From: Bathymodiolus brooksi
Taxonomy: Eukaryota; Mollusca; Bivalvia; Mytilida; Modiolidae
Direction of reading: 5' to 3'
DNA: 64,000 nt
Assembly (NCBI GenBank): GCA_963680875.1
Contig: OY804583.1
Coordinates: 37,755,982-37,819,981, forward strand
Part shown: in pieces, positions 1 through 12,862 of the stretch
Position numbering within the stretch: position 1 is the first letter of the stretch
Layout: the number at the start of each line of letters is the position of its first letter
The notes under the pieces: generated by a model
What the model saw: the letters and a program-made list of their open reading frames with translations, nothing else
Databases searched by the model: none
What the model was told of the DNA's origin: nothing
Program-made: the position numbers and the translations under genes

Positions 1-96
1 GTTTAACTAGTTTTATTGACCTAAAGCTCCCCTCTAGGTGAAACACTGCGTTCATAGAAGTGCTTCCCACATGTGACTTCAATAAAAAGTGGCTGG
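1..96 (+). repeat. Reference monomer of the satellite
   Basis: This is a representative unit, 39 G+C in the common cttag form. Landmarks by monomer position: 5-12 is the palindrome AACTAGTT, containing an ACTAGT (SpeI) site; 12-17 is TTTATT, which is AATAAA on the minus strand; 26-34 is a C-rich tract; 37-47 in the common form is AGTGAAACACT, a 4-bp inverted repeat around AAA; 49-50 is the only CpG; 57-66 is GAAGTGCTTC; 68-75 is the palindrome CACATGTG; 81-86 is AATAAA; 89-96 is G-rich. The common variable sites are 35-37 (tta, tag, ttg or ata), 38-39, 49-50 (CG, CA or TG), 82 (A or T) and the A-run at 84-88. This particular copy has tag at 35-37. No internal half-unit repeat is evident. Confidence 0.97.
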
Positions 97-2780
97 ATTT
101 AACTAGTTTTATTGACCTAAAGCTCCCCTCTTAGTGAAACACTGCGTTCATAGAAGTGCTTTCCACATGTGACTTCAATAAAAAGTGGCTGGATTTAACT
201 AGTTTTATTGACCTAAAGCTCCCCTCTTAGTGAAACACTGCGTTCATAGAAGTGCTTCCCACATGTGACTTCATTAAAAAGTGGCTGGGTTTAACTAGTT
301 TTATTGACCTAAAGCTCCCCTCTAGGTGAAACACTGCATTCATAGAATTGCTTCCCACATGTGACTTCAATAAAAGGTGGCTGGGTTTAACTAGTTTTAT
401 TGACCTAAAAGCCCCCCTCTAGGTGAAACACTGCATTCATAGAAGTGCTTCCCACATGTGACTTCAATAAAAAGTGGCTGGGTTTAGCTAGTTTTATTGA
501 CCTAAAGCACCCCTCTTAGTGAAACACTGCGTTCATAGAAGTGCTTCCCACATGTGACTTCAATAAAAAGTGGCTGGGTTTAACTAGTTTTATTGACCTA
601 AAGCTCCCCTCTTAGTGAAACACTGCGTTCATAGAAGTGCTTCCCACATGTGACTTCAATAAAAAGTGGCTGGGTTTAACTAGTTTTATTGACCTAAAAC
701 TCCCCTCTAGGTGAAACACTGCATTCATAGAAGTGCTTCCCACATGTGACTTCAATAAAAAGTGCCTGGGTTTAACTAGTTTTATTGACCTAAAGCTCCC
801 CTCTTAGTGAAACACTGCGTTCATAGAAGTGCTTCCCACATGTGACTTCATTAAAAAGTGGCTGGGTTTAACTAGTTTTATTGACCTAAAGCTCCCCTCT
901 AGGTGAAACACTGCGTTCATAGAAGTGCTTCCCACATGTGACTTCAATAAAAAGTGGCTGGGTTTAACTAGTTTTATTGACCTAAAGCTCCCCTCTTATT
1001 GAAACACTGCATTCATAGAAGTGCTTCCCACATGTGACTTCAATAAAAGGTGGCTGGGTTTAACTAGTTTTATTGACCTAAAAGCTCCCCTCTAGGTGAA
1101 ACACTGCATTCATAGAAGTGCTTCCCACATGTGACTTCAATAAAAAGTGGCTGGGTTTAACTAGTTTTATTGACCTAAAGCACCCCTCTTAGTGAAACAC
1201 TGCGTTCATAGAAGTGCTTCCCACATGTGACTTCAATAAAAAGTAGCTGGGTTTAACTAGTTTTATTGACCTAAAGCTCCCCTCTTAGTGAAACACTGCA
1301 TTCATAGAAGTGCTTCCCACATGTGACTTCAATAAAAAGTGGCTGGGTTTAACTAGTTTTATTAGCCTAAAGCTCCCCTCTTAGTGAAACACTGCGTTCA
1401 TAGATGTGCTTCCCACATGTGACTTCAATAAAAAGTGGCTGGGTTTAACTAGTTTTATTGACCTAAAGCTGCCCTCTTAGTGAAACACTTCGTTCATAGA
1501 AGTGCTTCCCACATGTGACTTCAATAACAAGTGGCTGGGTTTAACTAGTTTTATTGACCTAAAGCTCCCCTCTAGGTGAAGCACTGCGTTCATAGAGGTG
1601 CTTCCCACATGTGACTTCAATAAAAAGTGGCTGGGTTTAACTAGTTTTATTGACCTAAAGCTTCCCTCTTAGTCAAACACTGCGTTCATAGAAGTGCTCT
1701 CCACATGTGACTTCAATAAAAAGTGGCTGGGTTTAACTAGTTTTATTGACAAAAAGCTCCCCTCTTAGTGAAACACTGCGTTCATAGAAGTGCTTCCCAC
1801 ATGTGACTTCAATAAAAAGTGGCTGGGTTTAACTAGTTTTATTGACCTAAAACTCCCCTCTTAGTGAAACACTGCATTCATAGAAGTGCTTCCCACATGT
1901 GACTTCAATAAAAAGTGGCTGGGTTTAACTAGTTTTATTGACCTAAAGCTCCACTCTTAGTGAAACACTGCATTCATAGAAGTGCTTCCCACATGTGACT
2001 TCAATAAAAAGTGGCTGGATTTAACTAGTTTTATTGACCTAAAGCTCCCCTCTTATTGAAACACTGCATTCATAGAAGTGCTTCCCACATGTGACTTCAA
2101 TAAAAAGTGGCTGGGTTTAACTAGTTTTATTGACCTAAAGCTCCCCTCTTAGTGAAACACTGCATTCATAGAAGTGCTTCCCACATGTGACTTCGATAAA
2201 AAGTGGCTGGGTTTAACTAGTTTTATTGACCTAAAGCTCCCCTCTTAGTGAAACACTGCGTTCATAGAAGTGCTTCCCACATGTGACTTCAATAAAAAGT
2301 GGCTGGGTTTAACTAGTTTTATTGACCTAAAGCTGCCCTCATAGTGAAACACTGCATTCATAGAAGTGCTTCCCACATGTGACTTCAATAAAAGGTGGCT
2401 GGGTTTAACTAGTTTTATTGACCTAAAGCTCCCCTCTTAGTAAAACATTGTATTCATAGAAGGTGCTTCCCACATGTGACTTCAATAAAAAGTGGCTGGG
2501 TTTTACTAGTTTTATTGACCTAAAGCTCCCCTCTTAGTGAAACACTGCGTTCATAGAAGTGCTTCCCACACGTGACTTAAATAAAACGTGGCTGGGTTTA
2601 ACTAGTTTTATTGACCTAAAGCTCCCCTCTTAGTGATACACTGCATTCATAGAAGTGCTTCCCACATGTGACTTCATTAAAAAGTGGCTGGGTTTAACTA
2701 GTTTTATTGACCTAAAGCTCCCCTCTTAGTGAAACACTGCATTCATAGAAGTGCTTCCCACATGTGACTTCAATAAAAGG
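1..2780. repeat. Long-range duplicated block, copy 1
   Basis: This stretch recurs at 6344-9027. The offset is 6,343 bp, which is 66 monomers plus 7 inserted bases. Shared rare variants fix the alignment: gctttcc in the second monomer, gtgcctggg at 763 and 7106, cacttcgttc near 1488 and 7831, cgataaaa near 2190 and 8441, and the gatacac monomer near 2634 and 8882. Past the monomer at 1635-1730 the offset falls to 6,247 because the second copy lacks one monomer. The match fades after about 2780, where the first copy has gaagcgctg and the second does not. Confidence 0.93.
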
Positions 2781-5700
2781 TGGCTGGGTTTAACTAGTTT
2801 TATTGACCTAAAGCTCCCCTCTTAGTGAAGCGCTGCGTTCATAGAGGTGCTTCCCACATGTGACTTCAATAAAAAGTGGCTGGGTTTAACTAGTTTTATT
2901 GACCTAAAGCTTCCCTCTTAGTCAAACACTGCGTTCATAGAAGTGCTCTCCATATGTGACTTCAATAAAAAGTGGCTGGGTTTAACTAGTTTTATTGACC
3001 AAAAGCTCCCCTCTTAGTGAAACACTGCGTTCATAGAAGTGCTTCCCACATGTGACTTCAATAACAAGTGGCTGGGTTTAACTAGTTTTATTGACCTAAA
3101 GCTCCCCTCTTAGTGAAGCACTGCGTTCATAGAAGTGCTTCCCACATGTGACTTCAATAAAAAGTGGCTGGGTTTAACTAGTTTTATTGACCTAAAGCTT
3201 CCCTCTTAGTCAAACACTGCGTTCATAGAAGTGCTTCCCACATGTGACTTCAATAAAAAGTGGCTGGGTTTAACTAGTTTTATTGACCTAAATCTCCCCT
3301 CTTAGTGAAACACTGTGTTCATAGAAGTGCTCTCCACATGTGACTTCAATAAAAAGTGGCTGGGTTTAACTAGTTTTATTGACCTAAAGCTCCCCTCTTA
3401 TTGAAACACTGCATTCATAGAAGTGCTTCCCACATGTGACTTCAATAAAAGGTGGTTGGGTTTAACTAGTTTTATTGACCTAAAAGCTCCCCTCTTAGTG
3501 AAACACTGCATTCATAGAAGTGCTTCCCACATGTGACTTCAATAAAAAGTGGCTGGCTTTAACTAGTTTTATTGACCTAAAGCACCCCTCTTAGTGAAAC
3601 ACTGCGTTCATAGAAGTGCTTCCCACATGTGACTTCAATAAAAAGTGGCTGGGTTTAACTAGTTTTATTGACCTAAAGCACCCCTCTTAGTGAAACACTG
3701 CGTTCATAGAAGTGCTTCCCACATGTGACTTCAATAAAAAGTGGCTGGGTTTAACTAGTTTTATTGACCTAAAAGCTCCCCTCTTAGTGAAACACTGCGT
3801 TCATAGAAGTGCTTCCCACATGCGACTTCAATAAAAAGTGGCTGGCTTTAACTAGTTTTATTGACCTAAAGCTCCCCTCTTAGTGAAGCACTGCGTTCAT
3901 AGAAGTGCTTCCCACATGTGACTTCAATAAAAAGTGGCTGGGTTTAACTAGTTTTATTGACCTAAAGCTTCCCTCTTAGTCAAACACTGCGTTCATAGAA
4001 GTGCTTCCCACATGTGACTTCAATAAAAAGTGGCTGGGTTTAACTAGTTTTATTGACCTAAATCTCCCCTCTTAGTGAAACACTGTGTTCATAGAAGTGC
4101 TCTCCACATGTGACTTCAATAACAAGTGGCTGGGTTTAACTAGTTTTATTGACCTAAAGCTCCCCTCTAGGTGAAACACTGCGTTCATAGAAGTGCTTCC
4201 CACATGTGACTTCAATAAACAGTGGCTGTGTTTAACTAGTTTTATTGACCTAAAGCTCCCCTCTTAGTGAAACACTGCGTTCATAGAAGTGCTTCCCACA
4301 TGTGACTTCATTAAAAAGTGGCTGGGTTTAACTAGTTTTATTGACCTAAAGCTCCCCTCTTAGTGAAACACTGCATTCATAGAAGTGCTTCCCACATGTG
4401 ACTTCAATAAAAAGTGGCTGGATTTAACTAGTTTTATTGACCTAAAGCTCCCCTCTTAGTGAAACACTGCGTTCATAGAAGTGCTTCCCACATGTGACTT
4501 CAATAAAAAGTGGCTGGGTTTAACTAGTTTTATTGACCTAAAGCTCCCCTCTTATTGAAACACTGCATTCATAGAATTGCTTCCCACATGTGACTTCAAT
4601 AAAAGGTGGCTGGGTTTAACTAGTTTTATTGACCTAAAAGCTCCCCTCTAGGTGAAACACTGCATTCATAGAAGTGCTTCCCACATGTGACTTCAATAAA
4701 AAGTGGCTGGGTTTAACTAGTTTTATTGACCTAAAGCACCCCTCTTAGTGAAACACTGCGTTCATAGAAGTGCTTCCCACATGTGACTTCAATAAAAAGT
4801 GGCTGGGTTTAACTAGTTTTATTGACCTAAAGCTCCCCTCTTAGTGAAACACTGCGTTCATAGAAGTGCTTCCCACATGTGACTTCAATAAAAAGTGGCT
4901 GGGTTTAACTAGTTTTATTGACCTAAAACTCCCCTCTAGGTGAAACACTGCATTCATAGAAGTGCTTCCCACATGTGACTTCAATAAAAAGTGGCTGGGT
5001 TTAACTAGTTTTATTGACCTAAAGCTCCCCTCTTAGTGAAACACTCCGTTCATAGAAGTGCTTCCCACACGTGACTTCATTAAAAAGTGGCTGGGTTTAA
5101 CTAGTTTTATTGACCTAAAGCTCCCCTCTAGGTGAAACACTGCGTTCATAGAAGTGCTTCCCACATGTGACTTCAATAAAAAGTGGCTGGGTTTAACTAG
5201 TCTTATTGACCTAAAGCTCCCCTCTTATTGAAACACTGCATTCATAGAAGTGCTTCCCACATGTGACTTCAATAAAAGGTGGCTGGGTTTAACTAGTTTT
5301 ATTGACCTAAAAGCTCCCCTCTAGGTGAAACACTGCATTCATAGTAGTGCTTCCCACATGTGACTTCAATAAAAAGTGGCTGGGTTTAACTAGTTTTATT
5401 GACCTAAAGCACCCCTCTTAGTGAAACACTGCGTTCATAGAAGTGCTTCCCACATGTGACTTCAATAAAAAGTGGCTGGGTTTAACTAGTTTTATTGACC
5501 TAAAGCTCCCCTCTTAGTGAAACACTGCATTCATAGAAGTGCTTCCCACATGTGACTTCAATAAAAAGTGGCTGGGTTTAACTAGTTTTATTAGCCTAAA
5601 GCTCCCCTCTTAGTGAAACACTGTGTTCATAGAAGTGCTTCCCACATGTGACTTCAATAAAAAGTGGCTGGGTTTAACTAGTTTTATTGACCTAAAGCTG

Positions 5701-6343
5701 CCCTCTTAGTGAAACACTGCGTTCATAGAAGTGCTTCCCACATGTGACTTCAATAACAAGTGGCTGGGTTTAACTAGTTTTATTGACCTAAAGCTCCCCT
5801 CTTAGTGAAGCACTGCGTTCATAGAAGTGCTTCCCACATGTGACTTCAATAAAAAGTGGCTGGGTTTAACTAGTTTTATTGACCTAAAGCTTCCCTCTTA
5901 GTCAAACACTGCGTTCATAGAAGTGCTCTCCACATGTGACTTCAATAAAAAGTGGCTGGGTTTAACTAGTTTTATTGACCTAAAGCTCCCCTCTAGGTGA
6001 AACACTGCATTCATAGAAGTGCTTCCCACATGTGACTTCAATAAAAAGTGGCTGGGTTTAACTAGTTTTATTGACCTAAAACTCCCCTCTTAGTGAAACA
6101 CTGCATTCATAGAAGTGCTTCCCACATGTGACTTCAATAAAAAGTGGCTGGGTTTAACTAGTTTTATTGACCTAAAGCTTCCCTCTTAGTCAAACACTGC
6201 GTTCATAGAAGTGCTTCCCACATGTGACTTCAATAAAAAGTGGCTGGGTTTAACTAGTTTTATTGACCTAAATCTCCCCTCTTAGTGAAACACTGTGCTC
6301 ATAGAAGTGCTCTCCACATGTGACTTCAATAAAAAGTGGCTGG
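2781..6343. repeat. Left-domain satellite, remainder of the first 66-monomer period
   Basis: This is ordinary monomer array with internal repeats. The three-monomer run gaagcactg, then cttagtcaaac, then a tgtgttc/gctctcc monomer occurs near 3115 and again near 3885, 770 bp apart (8 monomers plus 2 bases). From about 4519 to 5959 the variant order repeats that of 290-1730 at an offset of 4,229 bp (44 monomers plus 5 bases), including gaattgc, the extra-A monomer, gcacccc, attagcc at 1361 and 5590, and the gctctcc monomer. Private variants differ between these two, so this copy is older or has been partly converted. No non-satellite sequence is present. Confidence 0.85.
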
Positions 6344-9027
6344 GTTTAACTAGTTTTATTGACCTAAAGCTCCCCTCTAGGTGAAACACTGCGTTCATAG
6401 AAGTGCTTCCCACATGTGACTTCAATAAAAAGTGGCTGGATTTAACTAGTTTTATTGACCTAAAGCTCCCCTCTTAGTGAAACACTGCGTTCATAGAAGT
6501 GCTTTCCACATGTGACTTCAATAAAAAGTGGCTGGATTTAACTAGTTTTATTGACCTAAAGCTCCCCTCTTAGTGAAACACTGCGTTCATAGAAGTGCTT
6601 CCCACATGTGACTTCATTAAAAAGTGGCTGGGTTTAACTAGTTTTATTGACCTAAAGCTCCCCTCTAGGTGAAACACTGCATTCATAGAATTGCTTCCCA
6701 CATGTGACTTCAATAAAAGGTGGCTGGGTTTAACTAGTTTTATTGACCTAAAAGCCCCCCTCTAGGTGAAACACTGCATTCATAGAAGTGCTTCCCACAT
6801 GTGACTTCAATAAAAAGTGGCTGGGTTTAGCTAGTTTTATTGACCTAAAGCACCCCTCTTAGTGAAACACTGCGTTCATAGAAGTGCTTCCCACATGTGA
6901 CTTCAATAAAAAGTGGCTGGGTTTAACTAGTTTTATTGACCTAAAGCTCCCCTCTTAGTGAAACACTGCGTTCATAGAAGTGCTTCCCACATGTGACTTC
7001 AATAAAAAGTGGCTGGGTTTAACTAGTTTTATTGACCTAAAACTCCCCTCTAGGTGAAACACTGCATTCATAGAAGTGCTTCCCACATGTGACTTCAATA
7101 AAAAGTGCCTGGGTTTAACTAGTTTTATTGACCTAAAGCTCCCCTCTTAGTGAAACACTGCGTTCATAGAAGTGCTTCCCACATGTGACTTCATTAAAAA
7201 GTGGCTGGGTTTAACTAGTTTTATTGACCTAAAGCTCCCCTCTAGGTGAAACACTGCGTTCATAGAAGTGCTTCCCACATGTGACTTCAATAAAAAGTGG
7301 CTGGGTTTAACTAGTTTTATTGACCTAAAGCTCCCCTCTTATTGAAACACTGCATTCATAGAAGTGCTTCCCACATGTGACTTCAATAAAAGGTGGCTGG
7401 GTTTAACTAGTTTTATTGACCTAAAAGCTCCCCTCTAGGTGAAACACTGCATTCATAGAAGTGCTTCCCACATGTGACTTCAATAAAAAGTGGCTGGGTT
7501 TAACTAGTTTTATTGACCTAAAGCACCCCTCTTAGTGAAACACTGCGTTCATAGAAGTGCTTCCCACATGTGACTTCAATAAAAAGTAGCTGGGTTTAAC
7601 TAGTTTTATTGACCTAAAGCTCCCCTCTTAGTGAAACACTGCATTCATAGAAGTGCTTCCCACATGTGACTTCAATAAAAAGTGGCTGGGTTTAACTAGT
7701 TTTATTAGCCTAAAGCTCCCCTCTTAGTGAAACACTGCGTTCATAGATGTGCTTCCCACATGTGACTTCAATAAAAAGTGGCTGGGTTTAACTAGTTTTA
7801 TTGACCTAAAGCTGCCCTCTTAGTGAAACACTTCGTTCATAGAAGTGCTTCCCACATGTGACTTCAATAACAAGTGGCTGGGTTTAACTAGTTTTATTGA
7901 CCTAAAGCTCCCCTCTAGGTGAAGCACTGCGTTCATAGAGGTGCTTCCCACATGTGACTTCAATAAAAAGTGGCTGGGTTTAACTAGTTTTATTGACCTA
8001 AAGCTTCCCTCTTAGTCAAACACTGCGTTCATAGAAGTGCTTCCCACATGTGACTTCAATAAAAAGTGGCTGGGTTTAACTAGTTTTATTGACCTAAAAC
8101 TCCCCTCTTAGTGAAACACTGCATTCATAGAAGTGCTTCCCACATGTGACTTCAATAAAAAGTGGCTGGGTTTAACTAGTTTTATTGACCTAAAGCTCCA
8201 CTCTTAGTGAAACACTGCATTCATAGAAGTGCTTCCCACATGTGACTTCAATAAAAAGTGGCTGGGTTTAACTAGTTTTATTGACCTAAAGCTCCCCTCT
8301 TATTGAAACACTGCATTCATAGAAGTGCTTCCCACATGTGACTTCAATAAAAAGTGGCTGGGTTTAACTAGTTTTATTGACCTAAAGCTCCCCTCTTAGT
8401 GAAACACTGCATTCATAGAAGTGCTTCCCACATGTGACTTCGATAAAAAGTGGCTGGGTTTAACTAGTTTTATTGACCTAAAGCTCCCCTCTTAGTGAAA
8501 CACTGCGTTCATAGAAGTGCTTCCCACATGTGACTTCAATAAAAAGTGGCTGGGTTTAACTAGTTTTATTGACCTAAAGCTGCCCTCATAGTGAAACACT
8601 GCATTCATAGAAGTGCTTCCCACATGTGACTTCAATAAAAGGTGGCTGGGTTTAACTAGTTTTATTGACCTAAAGCTCCCCTCTTAGTAAAACATTGTAT
8701 TCATAGAAGGTGCTTCCCACATGTGACTTCAATAAAAAGTGGCTGGGTTTTACTAGTTTTATTGACCTAAAGCTCCCCTCTTAGTGAAACACTGCGTTCA
8801 TAGAAGTGCTTCCCACACGTGACTTAAATAAAACGTGGCTGGGTTTAACTAGTTTTATTGACCTAAAGCTCCCCTCTTAGTGATACACTGCATTCATAGA
8901 AGTGCTTCCCACATGTGACTTCATTAAAAAGTGGCTGGGTTTAACTAGTTTTATTGACCTAAAGCTCCCCTCTTAGTGAAACACTGCATTCATAGAAGTG
9001 CTTCCCACATGTGACTTCAATAAAAAG
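6344..9027. repeat. Long-range duplicated block, copy 2
   Basis: This is the second copy of 1-2780. It is near-identical, apart from loss of one monomer. The first copy has a cttagtcaaac/gctctcc monomer at 1635-1730 followed by a gacaaaaag monomer at 1731-1826. This copy has a single monomer at 7978-8073 that begins like the first and ends like the second. Such a whole-monomer loss with a hybrid is the expected product of unequal exchange between neighbours. Confidence 0.93.
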
Positions 9028-11420
9028 TGGCTGGGTTTAACTAGTTTTATTGACCTAAAGCTCCCCTCTTAGTGAAACACTGCGTTCATAGAAGTGCTTC
9101 CCACATGTGACTTCATTAAAAAGTGGCTGGGTTTAACTAGTTTTATTGACCTAAAGCTCCCCTCTTATTGAAACACTGCATTCATAGAAGTGCTTCCCAC
9201 ATGTGACTTCAATAAAAGGTGGCTGGGTTTAACTAGTTTTATTGACCTAAAAGCTCCCCTCTAGGTGAAACACTGCATTCATAGAAGTGCTTCCCACATG
9301 TGACTTCAATAAAAAGTGGCTGGGTTTAACTAGTTTTATTGACCTAAAGCACCCCTCTTAGTGAAACACTGCGTTCATAGAAGTGCTTCCCACATGTGAC
9401 TTCAATAAAAAGTGGCTGGGTTTAACTAGTTTTATTGACCTAAAGCTCCCCTCTTAGTGAAATACTGCGTTCATAGAAGTGCTTCCCACATGTGACTTCA
9501 ATAAAAAGTGGCTGGGTTTAACTAGTTTTATTGACCTAAAACTCCCCTCTAGGTGAAACACTGCATTCATAGAAGTGCTTCCCACATGTGACTTCAATAA
9601 AAAGTGGCTGGGATTAACTAGTTTTATTGACCTAAAGCTCCACTCTTAGTGAAACACTGCATTCATAGAAGTGCTTCCCACATGTGACTTCAATAAAAAG
9701 TGGCTGGGTTTAACTAGTTTTATTGACCTAAAGCTGCCCTCATAGTGAAACACTGCATTCATAGAAGTGCTTCCCACATGTGACTTCAATAAAAAGTGGC
9801 TGGGTTTAACTAGTTTTATTGACCTAAAGCACCCCTCTTAGTGAAACACTGCATTCATAGAAGTGCTTCCCACATGTGACTTCAATAAAAAGTGGCTGGG
9901 TTTAACTAGTTTTATTAGCCTAAAGCTCCCCTCTTAGTGAAACACTGCGTTCATAGAAGTGCTTCCCACATGTGACTTCAATAAAAAGTGGCTGGGTTTA
10001 ACTAGTTTTATTGACCTAAAGCTGCCCTCTTAGTGAAACACTTCGTTCATAGAAGTGCTTCCCACATGTGACTTCAATAACAAGTGGCTGGGTTTAACTA
10101 GTTTTATTGACCTAAAGCTCCCCTCTTAGTGAAGCACTGCGTTCATAGAGGTGCTTCCCACATGTGACTTCAATAAAAAGTGGCTGGGTTTAACTAGTTT
10201 TATTGACCTAAAGCTCCCCTCTTATTGAAACACTGCATTCATAGAAGTGCTTCCCACATGTGACTTCAATAAAAAGTGGCTGGGTTTAACTAGTTTTATT
10301 GACAAAAAGCTCCCCTCTTAGTGAAACACTGCGTTCATAGAAGTGCTTCCCACATGTGACTTCAATAAAAAGTGGCTGGGTTTAACTAGTTTTATTGACC
10401 TAAAACTCCCCTCTTAGTGAAACACTGCATTCATAGAAGTGCTTCCCACATGTGACTTCAATAAAAAGTGGCTGGGTTTAACTAGTTTTATTGACCTAAA
10501 GCTCCACTCTTAGTGAAACACTGCATTCATAGAAGTGCTTCCCACATGTGACTTCAATAAAAAGTGGCTGGGTTTAACTAGTTTTATTGACCTAAAGCTC
10601 CCCTCTTATTGAAACACTGCATTCATAGAAGTGCTTCCCACATGTGACTTCAATAAAAAGTGGCTGGGTTTAACTAGTTTTATTGACCTAAAGCTCCCCT
10701 CTTAGTGAAACACTGCATTCATAGAAGTGCTTCCCACATGTGACTTCGATAAAAAGTGGCTGGGTTTAACTAGTTTTATTGACCTAAAGCTCCCCTCTTA
10801 GTGAAACACTGCGTTCATAGAAGTGCTTCCCACATGTGACTTCAATAAAAAGTGGCTGGGTTTAACTAGTTTTATTGACCTAAAGCTGCCCTCATAGTGA
10901 AACACTGCATTCATAGAAGTGCTTCCCACATGTGACTTCAATAAAAAGTGGCTGGGTTTAACTAGTTTTATTGACCTAAAGCTCCCCTCTTAGTAAAACA
11001 CTGTATTCATAGAAGGTGCTTCCCACATGTGACTTCAATAAAAAGTGGCTGGGTTTTACTAGTTTTATTGACCTAAAGCTCCCCTCTTAGTGAAACACTG
11101 CGTTCATAGAAGTGCTTCCCACACGTGACTTAAATAAAACGTGGCTGGGTTTAACTAGTTTTATTGACCTAAAGCTCCCCTCTTAGTGATACACTGCATT
11201 CATAGAAGTGCTTCCCACATGTGACTTCATTAAAAAGTGGCTGGGTTTAACTAGTTTTATTGACCTAAAGCTCCCCTCTTAGTGAAACACTGCATTCATA
11301 GAAGTGCTTCCCACATGTGACTTCAATAAAAAGTGGCTGGGTTTAACTAGTTTTATTGACCTAAAGCTCCCCTCTTAGTGAAACACTGCGTTCATAGAAG
11401 TGCTTCCCACATGTGACTTC
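9028..11420. repeat. Satellite block related to 6.8-9.0 kb at 2.2-2.3 kb offset
   Basis: Variant order repeats that of the preceding block. The attagcc monomer at 7704 returns at 9914 and the cacttcgttc monomer at 7831 returns at 10041, both 2,210 bp later. Further on, cgataaaa at 8441 returns at 10747 and gatacac at 8882 returns at 11188, both 2,306 bp later, so one extra monomer lies between. The gaaatactg variant first appears here, at 9461, and recurs at 11863. No other content. Confidence 0.85.
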
Positions 11421-12862
11421 AATAAAACGTGGCTGGGTTTAACTAGTTTTATTGACCTAAAGCTCCCCTCTTAGTGAAACACTGCGTTCATAGAAGTGCT
11501 TCCCACATGTGACTTCATTAAAAAGTGGCTGGGTTTAACTAGTTTTATTGACCTAAAGCTCCCCTCTTATTGAAACACTGCATTCATAGAAGTGCTTCCC
11601 ACATGTGACTTCAATAAAAGGTGGCTGGGTTTAACTAGTTTTATTGACCTAAAAGCTCCCCTCTAGGTGAAACACTGCATTCATAGAAGTGCTTCCCACA
11701 TGTGACTTCAATAAAAAGTGGCTGGGTTTAACTAGTTTTATTGACCTAAAGCACCCCTCTTAGTGAAACACTGCGTTCATAGAAGTGCTTCCCACATGTG
11801 ACTTCAATAAAAAGTGGCTGGGTTTAACTAGTTTTATTGACCTAAAGCTCCCCTCTTAGTGAAATACTGCGTTCATAGAAGTGCTTCCCACATGTGACTT
11901 CAATAAAAAGTGGCTGGGTTTAACTAGTTTTATTGACCTAAAACTCCCCTCTAGGTGAAACACTGCATTCATAGAAGTGCTTCCCACATGTGACTTCAAT
12001 AAAAAGTGGCTGGGATTAACTAGTTTTATTGACCTAAAGCTCCACTCTTAGTGAAACACTGCATTCATAGAAGTGCTTCCCACATGTGACTTCAATAAAA
12101 AGTGGCTGGGTTTAACTAGTTTTATTGACCTAAAGCTCCCCTCTTAGTGAAACACTGCGTTCATAGAAGTGCTTCCCACATGTGACTTCAATGAAAAGTG
12201 GCTGGGTTTAACTAGTTTTATTGACCTAAAGCTGCCCTCATAGTGAAACACTGCATTCATAGAAGTGCTTCCCACATGTGACTTCAATAAAAAGTGGCTG
12301 GGTTTAACTAGTTTTATTGACCTAAAGCTCCCCTCTTAGTAAAACACTGTGTTCATCGAAGGTGCTTCCCACATGTGACTTCAATAAAAAGTGGCTGGGT
12401 TTAACTAGTTTTATTGACCTAAAGCTCCCCTCTTAGTGAAACACTGCGTTCATAGAAGTGCTTCCCACATGTGACTTAAATAAAACGTAGCTGGGTTTAA
12501 CTAGTTTTATTGACCTAAAGCTCCCCTCTTAGTGATACACTGCATTCATAGAGGTGCTTCCCACATGTGACTTCAATAAAAAGTGGCTGGGTTTAACTAG
12601 TTTTATTGACCTAAAGCTCCCCTCTTAGTGAAGCACTGCGTTCATAGAAGTGCTTCCCACATGTGACTTCATTAAACAGTGGCTGGGTTTAACTAGTTTT
12701 ATTGACCTAAAGCTCCCCTCTTAGTGAAACACTGCATTCATAGAAGTGCTTCCCACATGTGACTTCAATAAAAAGTGGCTGGGTTTAACTAGTTTTATTG
12801 ACCTAAAGCTCCCCTCTTAGTGAAACACTGCGTTCATAGAAGTGCTTCCCACATGTGACTTC
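11421..12862. repeat. Tandem HOR pair, copy A, 15 monomers (1,442 bp)
   Basis: This unit begins at the aataaaacg variant at 11421 and is followed directly by copy B, which starts at the same variant at 12863. Shared rare variants include gaaatactg, a gggattaac start, ctccactc, aatgaaaag at 12191, gctgccctcat at 12231, tcatcgaagg near 12355, and acgtagctggg. Length is 15 x 96 plus 2. Confidence 0.9.
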
